Below are positions 8,788 through 17,222 of a DNA stretch of 64,000 nucleotides, in pieces. The notes beneath the pieces are model-generated. The model saw only the letters and a program-made list of their open reading frames with translations. It was not told where the DNA came from and ran no database searches. Source of the DNA: Butyrivibrio sp. MC2013 (lineage in GTDB: Bacteria; Bacillota; Clostridia; Lachnospirales; Lachnospiraceae); the NCBI RefSeq assembly GCF_000424585.1, contig NZ_AUKE01000006.1, positions 177,784-241,783 of the forward strand, given 5' to 3'. Numbering within the stretch: position 1 is the first letter of the stretch; every line of letters begins with the position of its first letter. The position numbers were made by a program, and so were the translations under genes.

Positions 8788-9825
8788 TCAAATATATGTC
8801 TTTTTGAAATACTGCCTGAAGCTATAAGGATTGATATCCTTGTCCACAGGAAGTGTATCTGCTACAGCACCCAGAAGCTCGTAGTCCATAGACTTGCGAT
8901 TCCTTTCAGCATATGCCAGGATCAGACGAAGGGGATCTACGTGCTTCTCCTCGCTGCATCTGTAGATGGCAGTCAGATAGCCTGAATGGAATCCCGCATA
9001 ACCGCATATGAGATCCAAAGGATTCTGCGGCACCCTGTCTGTAGCATTTCTGATAAAGGTAAAGCCTGACTCCAGGAGCCTGGGGATATCTATGTCTATA
9101 TCTATGCCCTCTCTTAGAGCTGTCATCACGAACATCTCTGTAGGTGTATTGCCTATGCTCCTGCCCAGTCCCTGGAAAGAGCAGTCAATAAGGTCAAAGC
9201 CTGCCTTGGCACATGCTATGGAACTGCTGACTGCAAGGCCCAGATTATTATGTCCATGGAAGCCTATCTTGATATCACTGCGCTTCCTGATAGCCTCTCC
9301 ATATGCCAATATCTCCTCTGTGAGCATACTGCCTGCAGAATCCACGATATATACACAGTCAGCACCTTCTTTGGCCAGGACCTCTCCTGCCTGTCCAAAT
9401 TCTTCAGGACTGATGATATAGGTCTTCATAAAGTTTACAGCTACCATGAGGCTTCTCTCTTTGGCCCTCTTCACATAAGGCAGTGCCTCCATGATATCAT
9501 CTGCATTCTGACCTATCCTGATAAAGGAGCCTCCATTGTCAGCCAAAAGGTCTATATCCTCAAGAGATGCAATACCGGGGATGCAAAAGAATCCAAACTT
9601 GGTCCCTGATAGTATCTCCCTTGCAGCATGCATATATTCAATATCCGTATTCAGTGACAGACCGTTCTCAGGGCTTGAAGCACCCAGTCCCTTGCCGTGT
9701 CCGATCTCCAGATAAGGGATACCCAGTCTCTCAATGGACTTGGCAGCCAGTCTCACATCATCACAGGAGAACTTAAAATCCACAGCATAGGATCCGTCTC
9801 TTATGGTAGTATCTAATATCTTCAT
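8788..9825 (-). CDS. HMGL-like aldolase (4-hydroxy-2-oxovalerate aldolase / DmpG-like)
   Basis: A 345-residue TIM-barrel protein with the signature LDTTIRDGSY at the N-terminus and IGFHGHNNLGLAV in the middle, the metal-binding DTTxRDG and HxH motifs of the HMG-CoA lyase/DmpG/isopropylmalate synthase superfamily. The length and C-terminus resemble 4-hydroxy-2-oxovalerate aldolase-like enzymes rather than the larger synthases. No partner acyl-CoA aldehyde dehydrogenase is next to it, so a catabolic DmpFG complex is unlikely. Relatives occur in surface-glycan clusters, and one lies about 1.9 kb from here. The ATG at 9825 follows AGAGGAAG; longer upstream starts lack support. The real substrate is unknown. 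Confidence 0.75.
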   Translation of the reverse strand: MKILDTTIRDGSYAVDFKFSCDDVRLAAKSIERLGIPYLEIGHGKGLGASSPENGLSLNTDIEYMHAAREILSGTKFGFFCIPGIASLEDIDLLADNGGSFIRIGQNADDIMEALPYVKRAKERSLMVAVNFMKTYIISPEEFGQAGEVLAKEGADCVYIVDSAGSMLTEEILAYGEAIRKRSDIKIGFHGHNNLGLAVSSSIACAKAGFDLIDCSFQGLGRSIGNTPTEMFVMTALREGIDIDIDIPRLLESGFTFIRNATDRVPQNPLDLICGYAGFHSGYLTAIYRCSEEKHVDPLRLILAYAERNRKSMDYELLGAVADTLPVDKDINPYSFRQYFKKTYI

Positions 9826-10013
9826 AGTCTTCCTCTCGTTAACAAGCATCATGTTCACCCATAAAAACAGGGTCTGTGACCATCGAAGCCTTTTATGCCA
9901 CTCCACAGGATTATACCATAATCTGCAATATGTGTTTAGCTACGTTGATGCAGAAGATTTTCCAGCATTTTCAATAAGTGCACGATGCTTGCTTCAATGA
10001 TTTTTATATCCAA

Positions 10014-10059
10014 ATAACTCCTAAGTAGGCTTTGCTTATTAAACCTACTTAGGAGTTAT
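10014..10059 (-). terminator. Terminator hairpin of the glycan-use operon
   Basis: A perfect 16-bp stem (10014-10029 with 10044-10059) has a 14-base loop and sits 42 bp past the stop codon of the GH43 gene, the last gene of the operon. The following T tract is short on the minus strand. Confidence 0.65.
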
Positions 10060-10101
10060 CATATCAAGATCATCAAAGACGGAGTTTTCCCCGTAATATA
10101 T

Positions 10102-12792
10102 TTAGTTTGGAGATATACTCAGTTCTTCTACGACAGGCGATGCACCAAGGCTTCTTATACCTGCCATGCCGTTCATAAATGGGCGGTCATTATCTATGTA
10201 GCTGATAAGCTTATCACCGTTTACACTTATCTCTATCAGGTTCGCCGTAAGCTTTACTTCTATATCATAGACGCCATCCTGACCAGGAGATATTATATCA
10301 GCTTCAGCCAGGCTCTTTTGACCATAATTAAGCTTTTGGAGGTAGACCTTGCCCTTCCATATATCCAGATAATAGCCCCTGACAAAGGCTGTCCCCAGAA
10401 GCGAATCATCACCGGGGCCTCCCAGTGCAGGATCAGATGCTCTAAAGAGTACGCCCGCGCTGCCCTTATCGCCATCTATGGACATCCGGCATTTAAAGCT
10501 ATAGTCACCCATATATTCGCTGCCGTAGAGGCGCTTGGCTGCAGCTGAACCGGCTCTGACAGACATCGTGCCATCTGCTATCTTCCATCCACCGTCTGAG
10601 TATACGGATTCATCCAGGATAGAATCATAGCTTACAGTAAGAGCAGATACATCCTCATGTTTACCAAAGCTGATGTCGCCAAGGCTGAATGCCGCATCTT
10701 CCGCGTTTCCCGCATCATATCCCAGCCTGATATCATGAAGGCCCTCCGGCAGCTCTATGCCGCGAAGTATAGCATATTTAGCCTGCGCCTCTTCATTACA
10801 TGCTTCTAATAAGAGCTCATGACCCGTCAGCGGCTCGCCGTCGATATATAGCGTTAGCATCATATCTTTATCAGAGCTATAGCTCACAGTCATATCATAA
10901 GAGCCCTTCTCTGCCAGATTTACCCTGTACTCAGCCCCCTTCTCATCCACATATGATGCATGAGAAGCATGGATAGTACCCGGCAGGGGCTTGGGATAAT
11001 CATTTGCACTACTGCCCTTTACAGCATTTGATACGCCTACAAAGCCGTAATTGACTCTGGCCTCTCCTCCGCTTACAGCTATATGTCCGCCGCCTAGAGG
11101 ACAGTCAAATTCTCCAAGGAGCCTGTCATTCATATATACCTGGCCCCTTCCATCAGACACCTCAACCTGGAAGGCCTGATTTGAAGTGAGCATTACCTCT
11201 TCGCCAAAGCTTCCCTTTAGTTCAAAGATATCTGCCACCTTCACGCCGTCCTTTGCTATAGTCACAGCTACTGTCTGATCTTCTTCAGAGACTGTCAAAG
11301 AGCCGTAGTTATCCTCATCTGTATATGAGAAATACACAGCGCTCTCAGCACCAGATCTCATGCAGATGTTGTATTCAGCGGTAAAATCTGCCTCATGCTC
11401 ATCCCTGGTGATTATAAGGCTGTCACTGATCCTCCAGGCATCCTCTGATGACCCGTTTATTATCATTTCCACATTTTCGGAGTCGTTGCCATTATTGGGA
11501 GAAGACTCATCATCAGCTTTGCCATTAAAATATCCGTATATATCAGGCATAGAGGGAATGGGCTGCTCTGACATAGTGGGCCCCAGCACGTCCATCTCAT
11601 CCCCGTCGAAGACTATCCTGTCTATATTCATCTCTCTCTTGGGCATACCCTCCATAGCTCTGCCCACCAGGGTGTGGTATACGATATAATAACTGTCCAG
11701 GTCAGGTCCCTTGACTGATGAGCTGTGACCTATGCCATAGGGCTCAGACATGGTATGCAATAGCAGAGGATTAGTATCTGCTGCAGTAAAGTCAGTAGGA
11801 CTATCACCCACTCCATAATCTATCCTATAGCCCTTGGACAGTACATGATTGCCTGTATAGGTGATATAGTATCTGCCATCATGCTTTATGACCATGGAGC
11901 CTTCAGTCCAGCCGTTCATATAGGCTCCCACGGTTTTGCCCCCGGCTTCGATATCAGAAGGAGAGGTCATCTCATGGGCCACTATTCCCTTGTCACCTGC
12001 ATGATAAAAATACCATTTGCCATCATCATCTATAAAAACAGATCCGTCTATGGAAAAGCCCAGGTTATGGGTGATCACCTTAAAAGGTCCCATTGGGCTG
12101 TCACTTTCAAATACATAATGGCCATTTCCTGCAGGAGAAGAATACATATAGAATTTGCCATTATAATAGGTCACTTCAGGAGCATAAGCTCCTTTTGTCA
12201 CATCTTCATCTGCGCAAAGGCCCTCATAATGCCAGTTAACCAGGTCACGTGAGCTAAAGCATTTGATCCCCACCTCATTGTCCCTGGTGCTCATATAGAG
12301 ATAGTAATATCCGTTATATCTCATCACAAAAGGATCGCCTGTGCCGTAGTCATACCAGGCATCCTCATGGATACTGTCTATGGGATTAGTATAGCTCTCC
12401 TTCATATCCTCATATTCACCCTGATATCCGTATATATTATCCATAATATTTTTATTTAATAAGTCATTATTATCCATTTCGTCAGTCTTTCCATCTGCTC
12501 CATTTGATGGGGCAACACTTGCAGCAGCATCGTTTATAAAGCTGCCCATTTCAGCGCCGTCAGTCTTTTGAGATATACCTGTATCTGGCTTTTTGCTGCA
12601 GCCAGACACCACAAGTATCACTGCAGAAATAAGCACTGCTATGCATGCCATATTCCGGTCTGTGGAAACTTTTCCACAGACCGGTCCATTTGCACTTTCA
12701 CTTAGTAAATATCTATTTTTATTTCTAAGCTTATTTATATCTTTTGAATACTTTCTATTTATATTACCTATTAACCCTTTAAAACGAAGCAT
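10102..12792 (-). CDS. GH43 glycosidase lipoprotein with concanavalin-like and CBM6-like modules
   Basis: An 896-residue multidomain protein. A GH43 five-bladed propeller (about residues 135-420) shows the general-base Asp in YGTGDPFVM, the pKa Asp in SIDGSVFIDD and the acid Glu in TEGSMVIKH. After it come a concanavalin-like module (about 450-570), a CBM6-like domain (about 600-700) and a second concanavalin-like module (about 720-895). GH43 enzymes cut arabinan, xylan side chains or beta-xylosides. The lipobox VVSGC (Cys 65) suggests an anchored outside enzyme. The start is uncertain: from 12792 there are 47 residues before the signal helix, while ATG 12651 gives a normal lipoprotein signal but has a hairpin and no clear ribosome binding site before it. 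It closes the operon begun by the GH2 gene. Confidence 0.85.
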   Translation of the reverse strand: MLRFKGLIGNINRKYSKDINKLRNKNRYLLSESANGPVCGKVSTDRNMACIAVLISAVILVVSGCSKKPDTGISQKTDGAEMGSFINDAAASVAPSNGADGKTDEMDNNDLLNKNIMDNIYGYQGEYEDMKESYTNPIDSIHEDAWYDYGTGDPFVMRYNGYYYLYMSTRDNEVGIKCFSSRDLVNWHYEGLCADEDVTKGAYAPEVTYYNGKFYMYSSPAGNGHYVFESDSPMGPFKVITHNLGFSIDGSVFIDDDGKWYFYHAGDKGIVAHEMTSPSDIEAGGKTVGAYMNGWTEGSMVIKHDGRYYITYTGNHVLSKGYRIDYGVGDSPTDFTAADTNPLLLHTMSEPYGIGHSSSVKGPDLDSYYIVYHTLVGRAMEGMPKREMNIDRIVFDGDEMDVLGPTMSEQPIPSMPDIYGYFNGKADDESSPNNGNDSENVEMIINGSSEDAWRISDSLIITRDEHEADFTAEYNICMRSGAESAVYFSYTDEDNYGSLTVSEEDQTVAVTIAKDGVKVADIFELKGSFGEEVMLTSNQAFQVEVSDGRGQVYMNDRLLGEFDCPLGGGHIAVSGGEARVNYGFVGVSNAVKGSSANDYPKPLPGTIHASHASYVDEKGAEYRVNLAEKGSYDMTVSYSSDKDMMLTLYIDGEPLTGHELLLEACNEEAQAKYAILRGIELPEGLHDIRLGYDAGNAEDAAFSLGDISFGKHEDVSALTVSYDSILDESVYSDGGWKIADGTMSVRAGSAAAKRLYGSEYMGDYSFKCRMSIDGDKGSAGVLFRASDPALGGPGDDSLLGTAFVRGYYLDIWKGKVYLQKLNYGQKSLAEADIISPGQDGVYDIEVKLTANLIEISVNGDKLISYIDNDRPFMNGMAGIRSLGASPVVEELSISPN
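12655..12684. repeat. Perfect 14-bp inverted repeat at the 5' end of the GH43 gene
   Basis: CCGGTCTGTGGAAA (12655-12668) and its exact complement (12671-12684) are separated by 2 bases. They lie immediately upstream of the alternative start codon at 12651. The hairpin would sit in the translation-initiation region or in an unusual N-terminal extension. Confidence 0.8.
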
Positions 12793-12793
12793 A

Positions 12794-13657
12794 TTACTTG
12801 ATACCCGAATGAGCCATGGTATTCATCACCTGACTCTGAAGCACTATGAACAGCAGAATATTGGGGACAAACATGATAAGTGCTGCAGCCGCAGCCACGC
12901 CCTGACCGGCAACCGTATTATTGGCGCTTATCAGGGTACTCATATAGAATGCCAGCGTCTTCATGCTCTCTTTGGTAGAGAACATATTTGATGTTTCCAG
13001 ATTACCCCATACCTGCTGGAAGGACAGGATGCACACAGTTGCAATAGCAGGCTTTATCATGGGCAGGATGATCCTGCTGTAAATAGTAAAGTAGCCTGCC
13101 CCGTCCACCTTGGCTGCTTCCATGAGCTCACCTGGCACCTGATCTATAAACTGCTTGACCAGAAACATACCAACAGGCATAGCCAGAAGAGGCAGTATAT
13201 GTGCCAGATATGTATCCATGATGCCTATCTTGTCTATTACCAGATATCTTGGGATCAGCATGGCGGCAGGCACAAACATCATAGAGATGGTATTGATCTC
13301 GAATATGAGCTTCTTGCCCTTAAAGTCAAGCTTGGACAGGGCAAAACCTGCCATGGAGCCAAAGAGAACATTAAGTCCTACCACGGCCGCTGTTACCAGA
13401 AGGGAGTTAAAGGTATAGCGGCCTATGGATATGACTGACCCGTTAGAAATCTTTGCCAGATTTCTAAAATTATCCAGAGTAGGTTCGGATACTATAAACT
13501 TGGGAGGAAATGCATATAGTTCACTTAGCGGCTTAAATGCATGATTCACTATGTATACTATAGGCAAGGCCATAAATACAGCCAACGGGACCAGTATTAC
13601 ATAGAATTTGATCTGGTCTTTCCGAAAACCTTTGGGATTGATACTGATTGCTTTCAT
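12794..13657 (-). CDS. Sugar ABC transporter permease, MalG type
   Basis: A 287-residue permease with six predicted helices. The EAA loop reads EAAKVDGAGYFTIYSRIILP, the site that contacts the ATPase. It belongs to the CUT1 (MalG) group for oligosaccharides. It lies between a solute-binding protein gene upstream and the GH43 gene downstream (1 bp apart), with AAGGAAGGAAAGGG before the ATG. This is the second MalG-type and the fourth permease gene of the operon. Pairing with the MalF-type permease at 21478-22371 is possible because the other two permeases form an adjacent pair; this is inference. Confidence 0.9.
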   Translation of the reverse strand: MKAISINPKGFRKDQIKFYVILVPLAVFMALPIVYIVNHAFKPLSELYAFPPKFIVSEPTLDNFRNLAKISNGSVISIGRYTFNSLLVTAAVVGLNVLFGSMAGFALSKLDFKGKKLIFEINTISMMFVPAAMLIPRYLVIDKIGIMDTYLAHILPLLAMPVGMFLVKQFIDQVPGELMEAAKVDGAGYFTIYSRIILPMIKPAIATVCILSFQQVWGNLETSNMFSTKESMKTLAFYMSTLISANNTVAGQGVAAAAALIMFVPNILLFIVLQSQVMNTMAHSGIK

Positions 13658-13673
13658 ACCCTTTCCTTCCTTG

Positions 13674-13694
13674 CCGGGGGCATTTAGCCCCCGG
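13674..13694 (-). other. GC-rich intra-operon hairpin
   Basis: An 8-bp perfect stem CCGGGGGC / GCCCCCGG has a 5-base loop, in the gap between the solute-binding protein and the MalG-type permease genes. No T tract follows, and the permease ribosome binding site comes next. Hairpins at this place in sugar-transport operons commonly stabilise the upstream mRNA so that more binding protein than permease is made; that role is inferred here. Confidence 0.6.
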
Positions 13695-13750
13695 ATAATG
13701 CTTCTTCTGTCAATAAAGCCTGCAAGCTGTCACAAGCTTTCTTCTGATCC

Positions 13751-15199
13751 TTAGTTAGCGTAACTTGCCAGCCACTGATCTCTAAATTCATTTGCCTTCT
13801 GAGTAAGCTCATCTGCAATATCTGCAGGTGCGATCTCTCTGTTATTAAGCTGATCCCAGATGCCGTTTTCATTCATCCAGTCATTGAACTGGTTGTAGCC
13901 GGGAGCTACAGAGCTGATGCTGGGTACCACATTGGTCAGGTGATCATATACAGCCTGGATGTCTTCTCTGTCTGTAAAGCCCTTTACAACATCCCATACT
14001 TCAGCATTGTCGATAACAGGCATACGGGATACCACTTCAAGACCGGCTTCCTTATAGCCTTCATAGCGGTTCATGCATGCTTCTTTGCCCCATGATGTCC
14101 ACTTCTGAAGCTCCCATGCTTCTCTGGGATGCTCTGTGCTGGCAGAGATGATACCATAGTCTACGACAGCCATCTGTGCTCCTGTAGGGCCTGCAGGCTG
14201 AGGATAATAGAGGAAGTCACATCCGGACTGTTCCTTAACAGCATCCTCAAAGTAAGCGATTGTCCACGTCCAGTCAAAGTGCATAGCGCTTCTGCCAAAT
14301 CCGGGAGGCCATGCGCCCTCATCTCCAAGGTATCTCTGCTTGTCTTCAGCAGATGCCCATTCGCATACACCATTGTCGATCCAGTTGTATTTCAGGTTAA
14401 GAGCGTCCACCCATGTCTGATCAAAGTGATAGCTCTCACCATCCCAGCCGTATGCTGACTGACCGTCATTGTACTGAGCGGGGAAATAATCTGTGTAATT
14501 AGGATTGGATGTTCCAAAATAGAACTCATCGGGATGAGTGATCCTCTCAGCTATCTCCTTGTAATCATCTATAGTCCAGTCATATGACGGAAGAGGCTCA
14601 TTGTATTTCTCAAAAAGTGTCTTGTTGAGGAAGCACAGATAAGGGAACATAACTGTAGGCATACCATAGAGCCTGCCTCCGATCCTCTCGTTCTCCACCA
14701 TGGAAGAATATACCTCCTTAGCATCAGGATCGTTCTCATAATAATCTGTTACATCCAGAGCCCATTCATTGGCAACTGCGTTGGTTACTGAGTATACCCA
14801 GAATACATCAGGAAGGGAATTGGTTGCTGCCAGTGTGGTCAGACCATCATCCCATGCTGCCTGATCGATATTGACAAATTCTACCTTGATATTGGGATAA
14901 GCTTCCATAAATGCTTCCAGCTGCTTGTCCCTTGCCTCGATCTCACCTTTTTCACCAAGTCCCCAGCATGCATATGTCAAGGTGATATCATCGGTTGTCA
15001 TAGCAGGAAGACCCAGACTCTCTGCCTCTTCTTCTATCTGCTCCCTGATCTCCTGACTATCCTCTGATCCGGTCGCCTCTTTGGCAGTTACCTCTGACTC
15101 TATCTCAGAAGCATCTGCTGCGCCTCCGCAGCCTGCAAGTGCTGACATAAGCATTGATGCTGTCAGAACTGTGGATACGATCTTACTTTTTCTCTTCAT
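13751..15199 (-). CDS. Extracellular solute-binding lipoprotein (family 1, sugar ABC importer)
   Basis: A 482-residue binding protein with a lipoprotein signal ending in the lipobox LAGC (Cys 24), so it is anchored to the outer face of the membrane. A Ser/Glu-rich linker leads into the family 1 binding fold (DDITLTYACWGLGEKGEIEARD onward is the first beta strand region in shortened form: ITLTYACWG). Aromatic-rich stretches such as YGWDGESYHFDQTW suit carbohydrate binding. It follows the MalF/MalG pair at 16296 and 15332 and precedes another MalG-type gene. The sugar is unknown but the GH43 and GH2 neighbours suggest hemicellulose oligosaccharides. Confidence 0.9.
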   Translation of the reverse strand: MKRKSKIVSTVLTASMLMSALAGCGGAADASEIESEVTAKEATGSEDSQEIREQIEEEAESLGLPAMTTDDITLTYACWGLGEKGEIEARDKQLEAFMEAYPNIKVEFVNIDQAAWDDGLTTLAATNSLPDVFWVYSVTNAVANEWALDVTDYYENDPDAKEVYSSMVENERIGGRLYGMPTVMFPYLCFLNKTLFEKYNEPLPSYDWTIDDYKEIAERITHPDEFYFGTSNPNYTDYFPAQYNDGQSAYGWDGESYHFDQTWVDALNLKYNWIDNGVCEWASAEDKQRYLGDEGAWPPGFGRSAMHFDWTWTIAYFEDAVKEQSGCDFLYYPQPAGPTGAQMAVVDYGIISASTEHPREAWELQKWTSWGKEACMNRYEGYKEAGLEVVSRMPVIDNAEVWDVVKGFTDREDIQAVYDHLTNVVPSISSVAPGYNQFNDWMNENGIWDQLNNREIAPADIADELTQKANEFRDQWLASYAN

Positions 15200-15331
15200 A
15201 AGAAATCCTCCTTAATCCTCTCTTTTAAACCTTTGTTCTATTCCCATAAAGCCCCCATGGATAGGCCAAACGGTAATCAATAAATAGTAAATGCATCTTT
15301 TGCCGCTTAATTGCAAAAGTCAAATACTTCT

Positions 15332-16309
15332 TTATTCACCGGTGATACCGGCTCTGTCTATACCCTCTACAAAGTATTTTTGAAGTGCAAAATACATAAT
15401 GAGTAGAGGCAGAATAGTCAACACAGTGGATGCCATCCTGATAGCTTCATTGGCAACGGATTCTCCCATTACCGAAGCCCCCCAGCCCGCCGAATTCTGT
15501 ATATGGGCCTTGTACATAGCATCGAAGTTTTGCAGCTCAAGCAGCATGGTACTGATCTTGCTGGTATCTGCTATGTTGGCCCCGTTTAGATACAGCGCTG
15601 TAAAATAAGTGTCATTCCAATACCATACAAAAGAGAAAACAAAGCAAAGTATAAATGCAGGTATCGCAAGTGGTACTGCTATCTTCAGGAATATCCCCGC
15701 ATCACTTGCTCCGTCCACTCTGGCAGCTTCATCAAGAGCAAGAGGTGTCTGCTTGAAGAACTGCATGAATATCAGGATGAATATGGCACTTTTGGTCCCC
15801 TGTCCCAAAAGCGCAGGATATATAAGAGTTTTTAATGTTCCTATAAGCTTGTAGTCCGAGAACATCACATAATTGGGGACCATCAGCACATAAGGCGGTA
15901 CCACAAAGGTAAGTAGTATCAGCGCCATGATCAGCTTCTTAAATGGAAACTCGTATCTTGCAAGACCATAGCCTGTAAGTGCACATACAAGAGTTTGTGC
16001 CAGAGACGGCAGGAGCGCTCCCTCTATGGTGCTCCAGAGTGTCTCTTTGACCTTCATGACTTCAAAGGCCTCTTTATAATTGTCCAGGGTCAGCTGTCTG
16101 GGGATCCACTTGACAGATGCATCAAGAAGATCCGGCAATGTCATAAAGCTGGTAATGAACATATCCAGTATTGGATACAGATAGACAAAGCCAATGGATA
16201 TCAAAAGAGTGTATATGATGGCTTTAAATACAGGCCCTCTGTCCTTGGGAGTCCCCCAGAGCTTTGTCTTTAAATGTATAAGTGTCGAAGTCAGATCAAG
16301 CTTTTGCAC
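15332..16309 (-). CDS. Sugar ABC transporter permease, MalG type
   Basis: A 325-residue permease of the CUT1 MalG group with the EAA motif DEAARVDGASDAGIFLKIA. It starts at a GTG with GAGGAGGAT seven bases upstream and overlaps the MalF-type gene by 14 bp, so the two form a coupled heterodimer pair. The next gene (132 bp on) is the solute-binding lipoprotein, giving a complete importer apart from the ATPase. Typical CUT1 importers of Firmicutes share one ATPase (MsmX) encoded elsewhere. Confidence 0.9.
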   Translation of the reverse strand: MQKLDLTSTLIHLKTKLWGTPKDRGPVFKAIIYTLLISIGFVYLYPILDMFITSFMTLPDLLDASVKWIPRQLTLDNYKEAFEVMKVKETLWSTIEGALLPSLAQTLVCALTGYGLARYEFPFKKLIMALILLTFVVPPYVLMVPNYVMFSDYKLIGTLKTLIYPALLGQGTKSAIFILIFMQFFKQTPLALDEAARVDGASDAGIFLKIAVPLAIPAFILCFVFSFVWYWNDTYFTALYLNGANIADTSKISTMLLELQNFDAMYKAHIQNSAGWGASVMGESVANEAIRMASTVLTILPLLIMYFALQKYFVEGIDRAGITGE

Positions 16310-17222
16310 GTTTCATCCTCCTCTTCTTTACAGGAGTATCATAATGTAACACCTTAGCCTTTGGCTCTCTTCCAAAGAGGAAATAGCAGATCCCTATTAT
16401 TACCAGGATGCTGACTGTGTATATCCACGCCATGGCAGATGCTATGCCAAAGCCCTTGCTGGCATCCAGCATATTGCTCCTGATCAGTATGATCACTTCG
16501 TTGAGTTCTGAAGTAGCCAGAAATACTGTTACATATATACTGTTTATCAGGATCATACCTCTGATAGCCGGAAGCACTATCCTCCAAAAGGACACCCAGG
16601 CGGACGCACCGTCCATGTATGATGCTTCATAGAGAGATACATCTATCTTTTGCAGTCCTGCAAAAAATATCAGCGTAGGCACACCCGAATACCAGAGTAT
16701 GAGAAGGAGCTCACTAAGGAGTCCTATGACCGCTTCCTGCAAAAATACAGGCACTGAGTCTCTTACCAGATCAAATACTCCGTACTGCTCTATAAGAGGT
16801 ATGGTAGTAGAGCCGCTGTCCATGAGCATGGAGAGCACAGGTCCCGATACCACTATGATTGGCAGGAAAAAGAGCGTCCTGAACAGTCCCTTGCACTTAA
16901 TGCTCTGATTAAGAAGGATCGCTATCATCAGTGCAAATACCAGTATCAGTGGAAGCTGCAGCATAATATCCTTAAAGAAATCCACCAGGCGGTCCACAAA
17001 AAAGGCATCCTTGGTAAAGATATCCCTGTAATTGCCTATGCCTACATAGCTCAGCTTCCTTCCCTTAGCTGTGATCAGCACATTATTAAGACTGAAGGTC
17101 ACCGACTGGATCAGAGGATTGATAAAGAATATGATAAATCCCAGTATCCAGGGTGATACAAATACCAGACCTGTCAGGCTTCTCCTCGTAATGATCCCCA
17201 TTTTCTTTCTTTTAATCTTCAT
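16296..17222 (-). CDS. Sugar ABC transporter permease, MalF type
   Basis: A 308-residue permease with a basic N-terminus and about six membrane helices. The EAA loop reads YEASYMDGASAWVSFWRIVLP, in which the second Ala of EAA is Ser. Its start codon overlaps the stop of the DUF5696 gene (ATGA), and its end overlaps the next MalG-type gene, so the three are translated as a coupled block. That coupling ties the uncharacterised DUF5696 protein to transport. Confidence 0.9.
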   Translation of the reverse strand: MKIKRKKMGIITRRSLTGLVFVSPWILGFIIFFINPLIQSVTFSLNNVLITAKGRKLSYVGIGNYRDIFTKDAFFVDRLVDFFKDIMLQLPLILVFALMIAILLNQSIKCKGLFRTLFFLPIIVVSGPVLSMLMDSGSTTIPLIEQYGVFDLVRDSVPVFLQEAVIGLLSELLLILWYSGVPTLIFFAGLQKIDVSLYEASYMDGASAWVSFWRIVLPAIRGMILINSIYVTVFLATSELNEVIILIRSNMLDASKGFGIASAMAWIYTVSILVIIGICYFLFGREPKAKVLHYDTPVKKRRMKRAKA

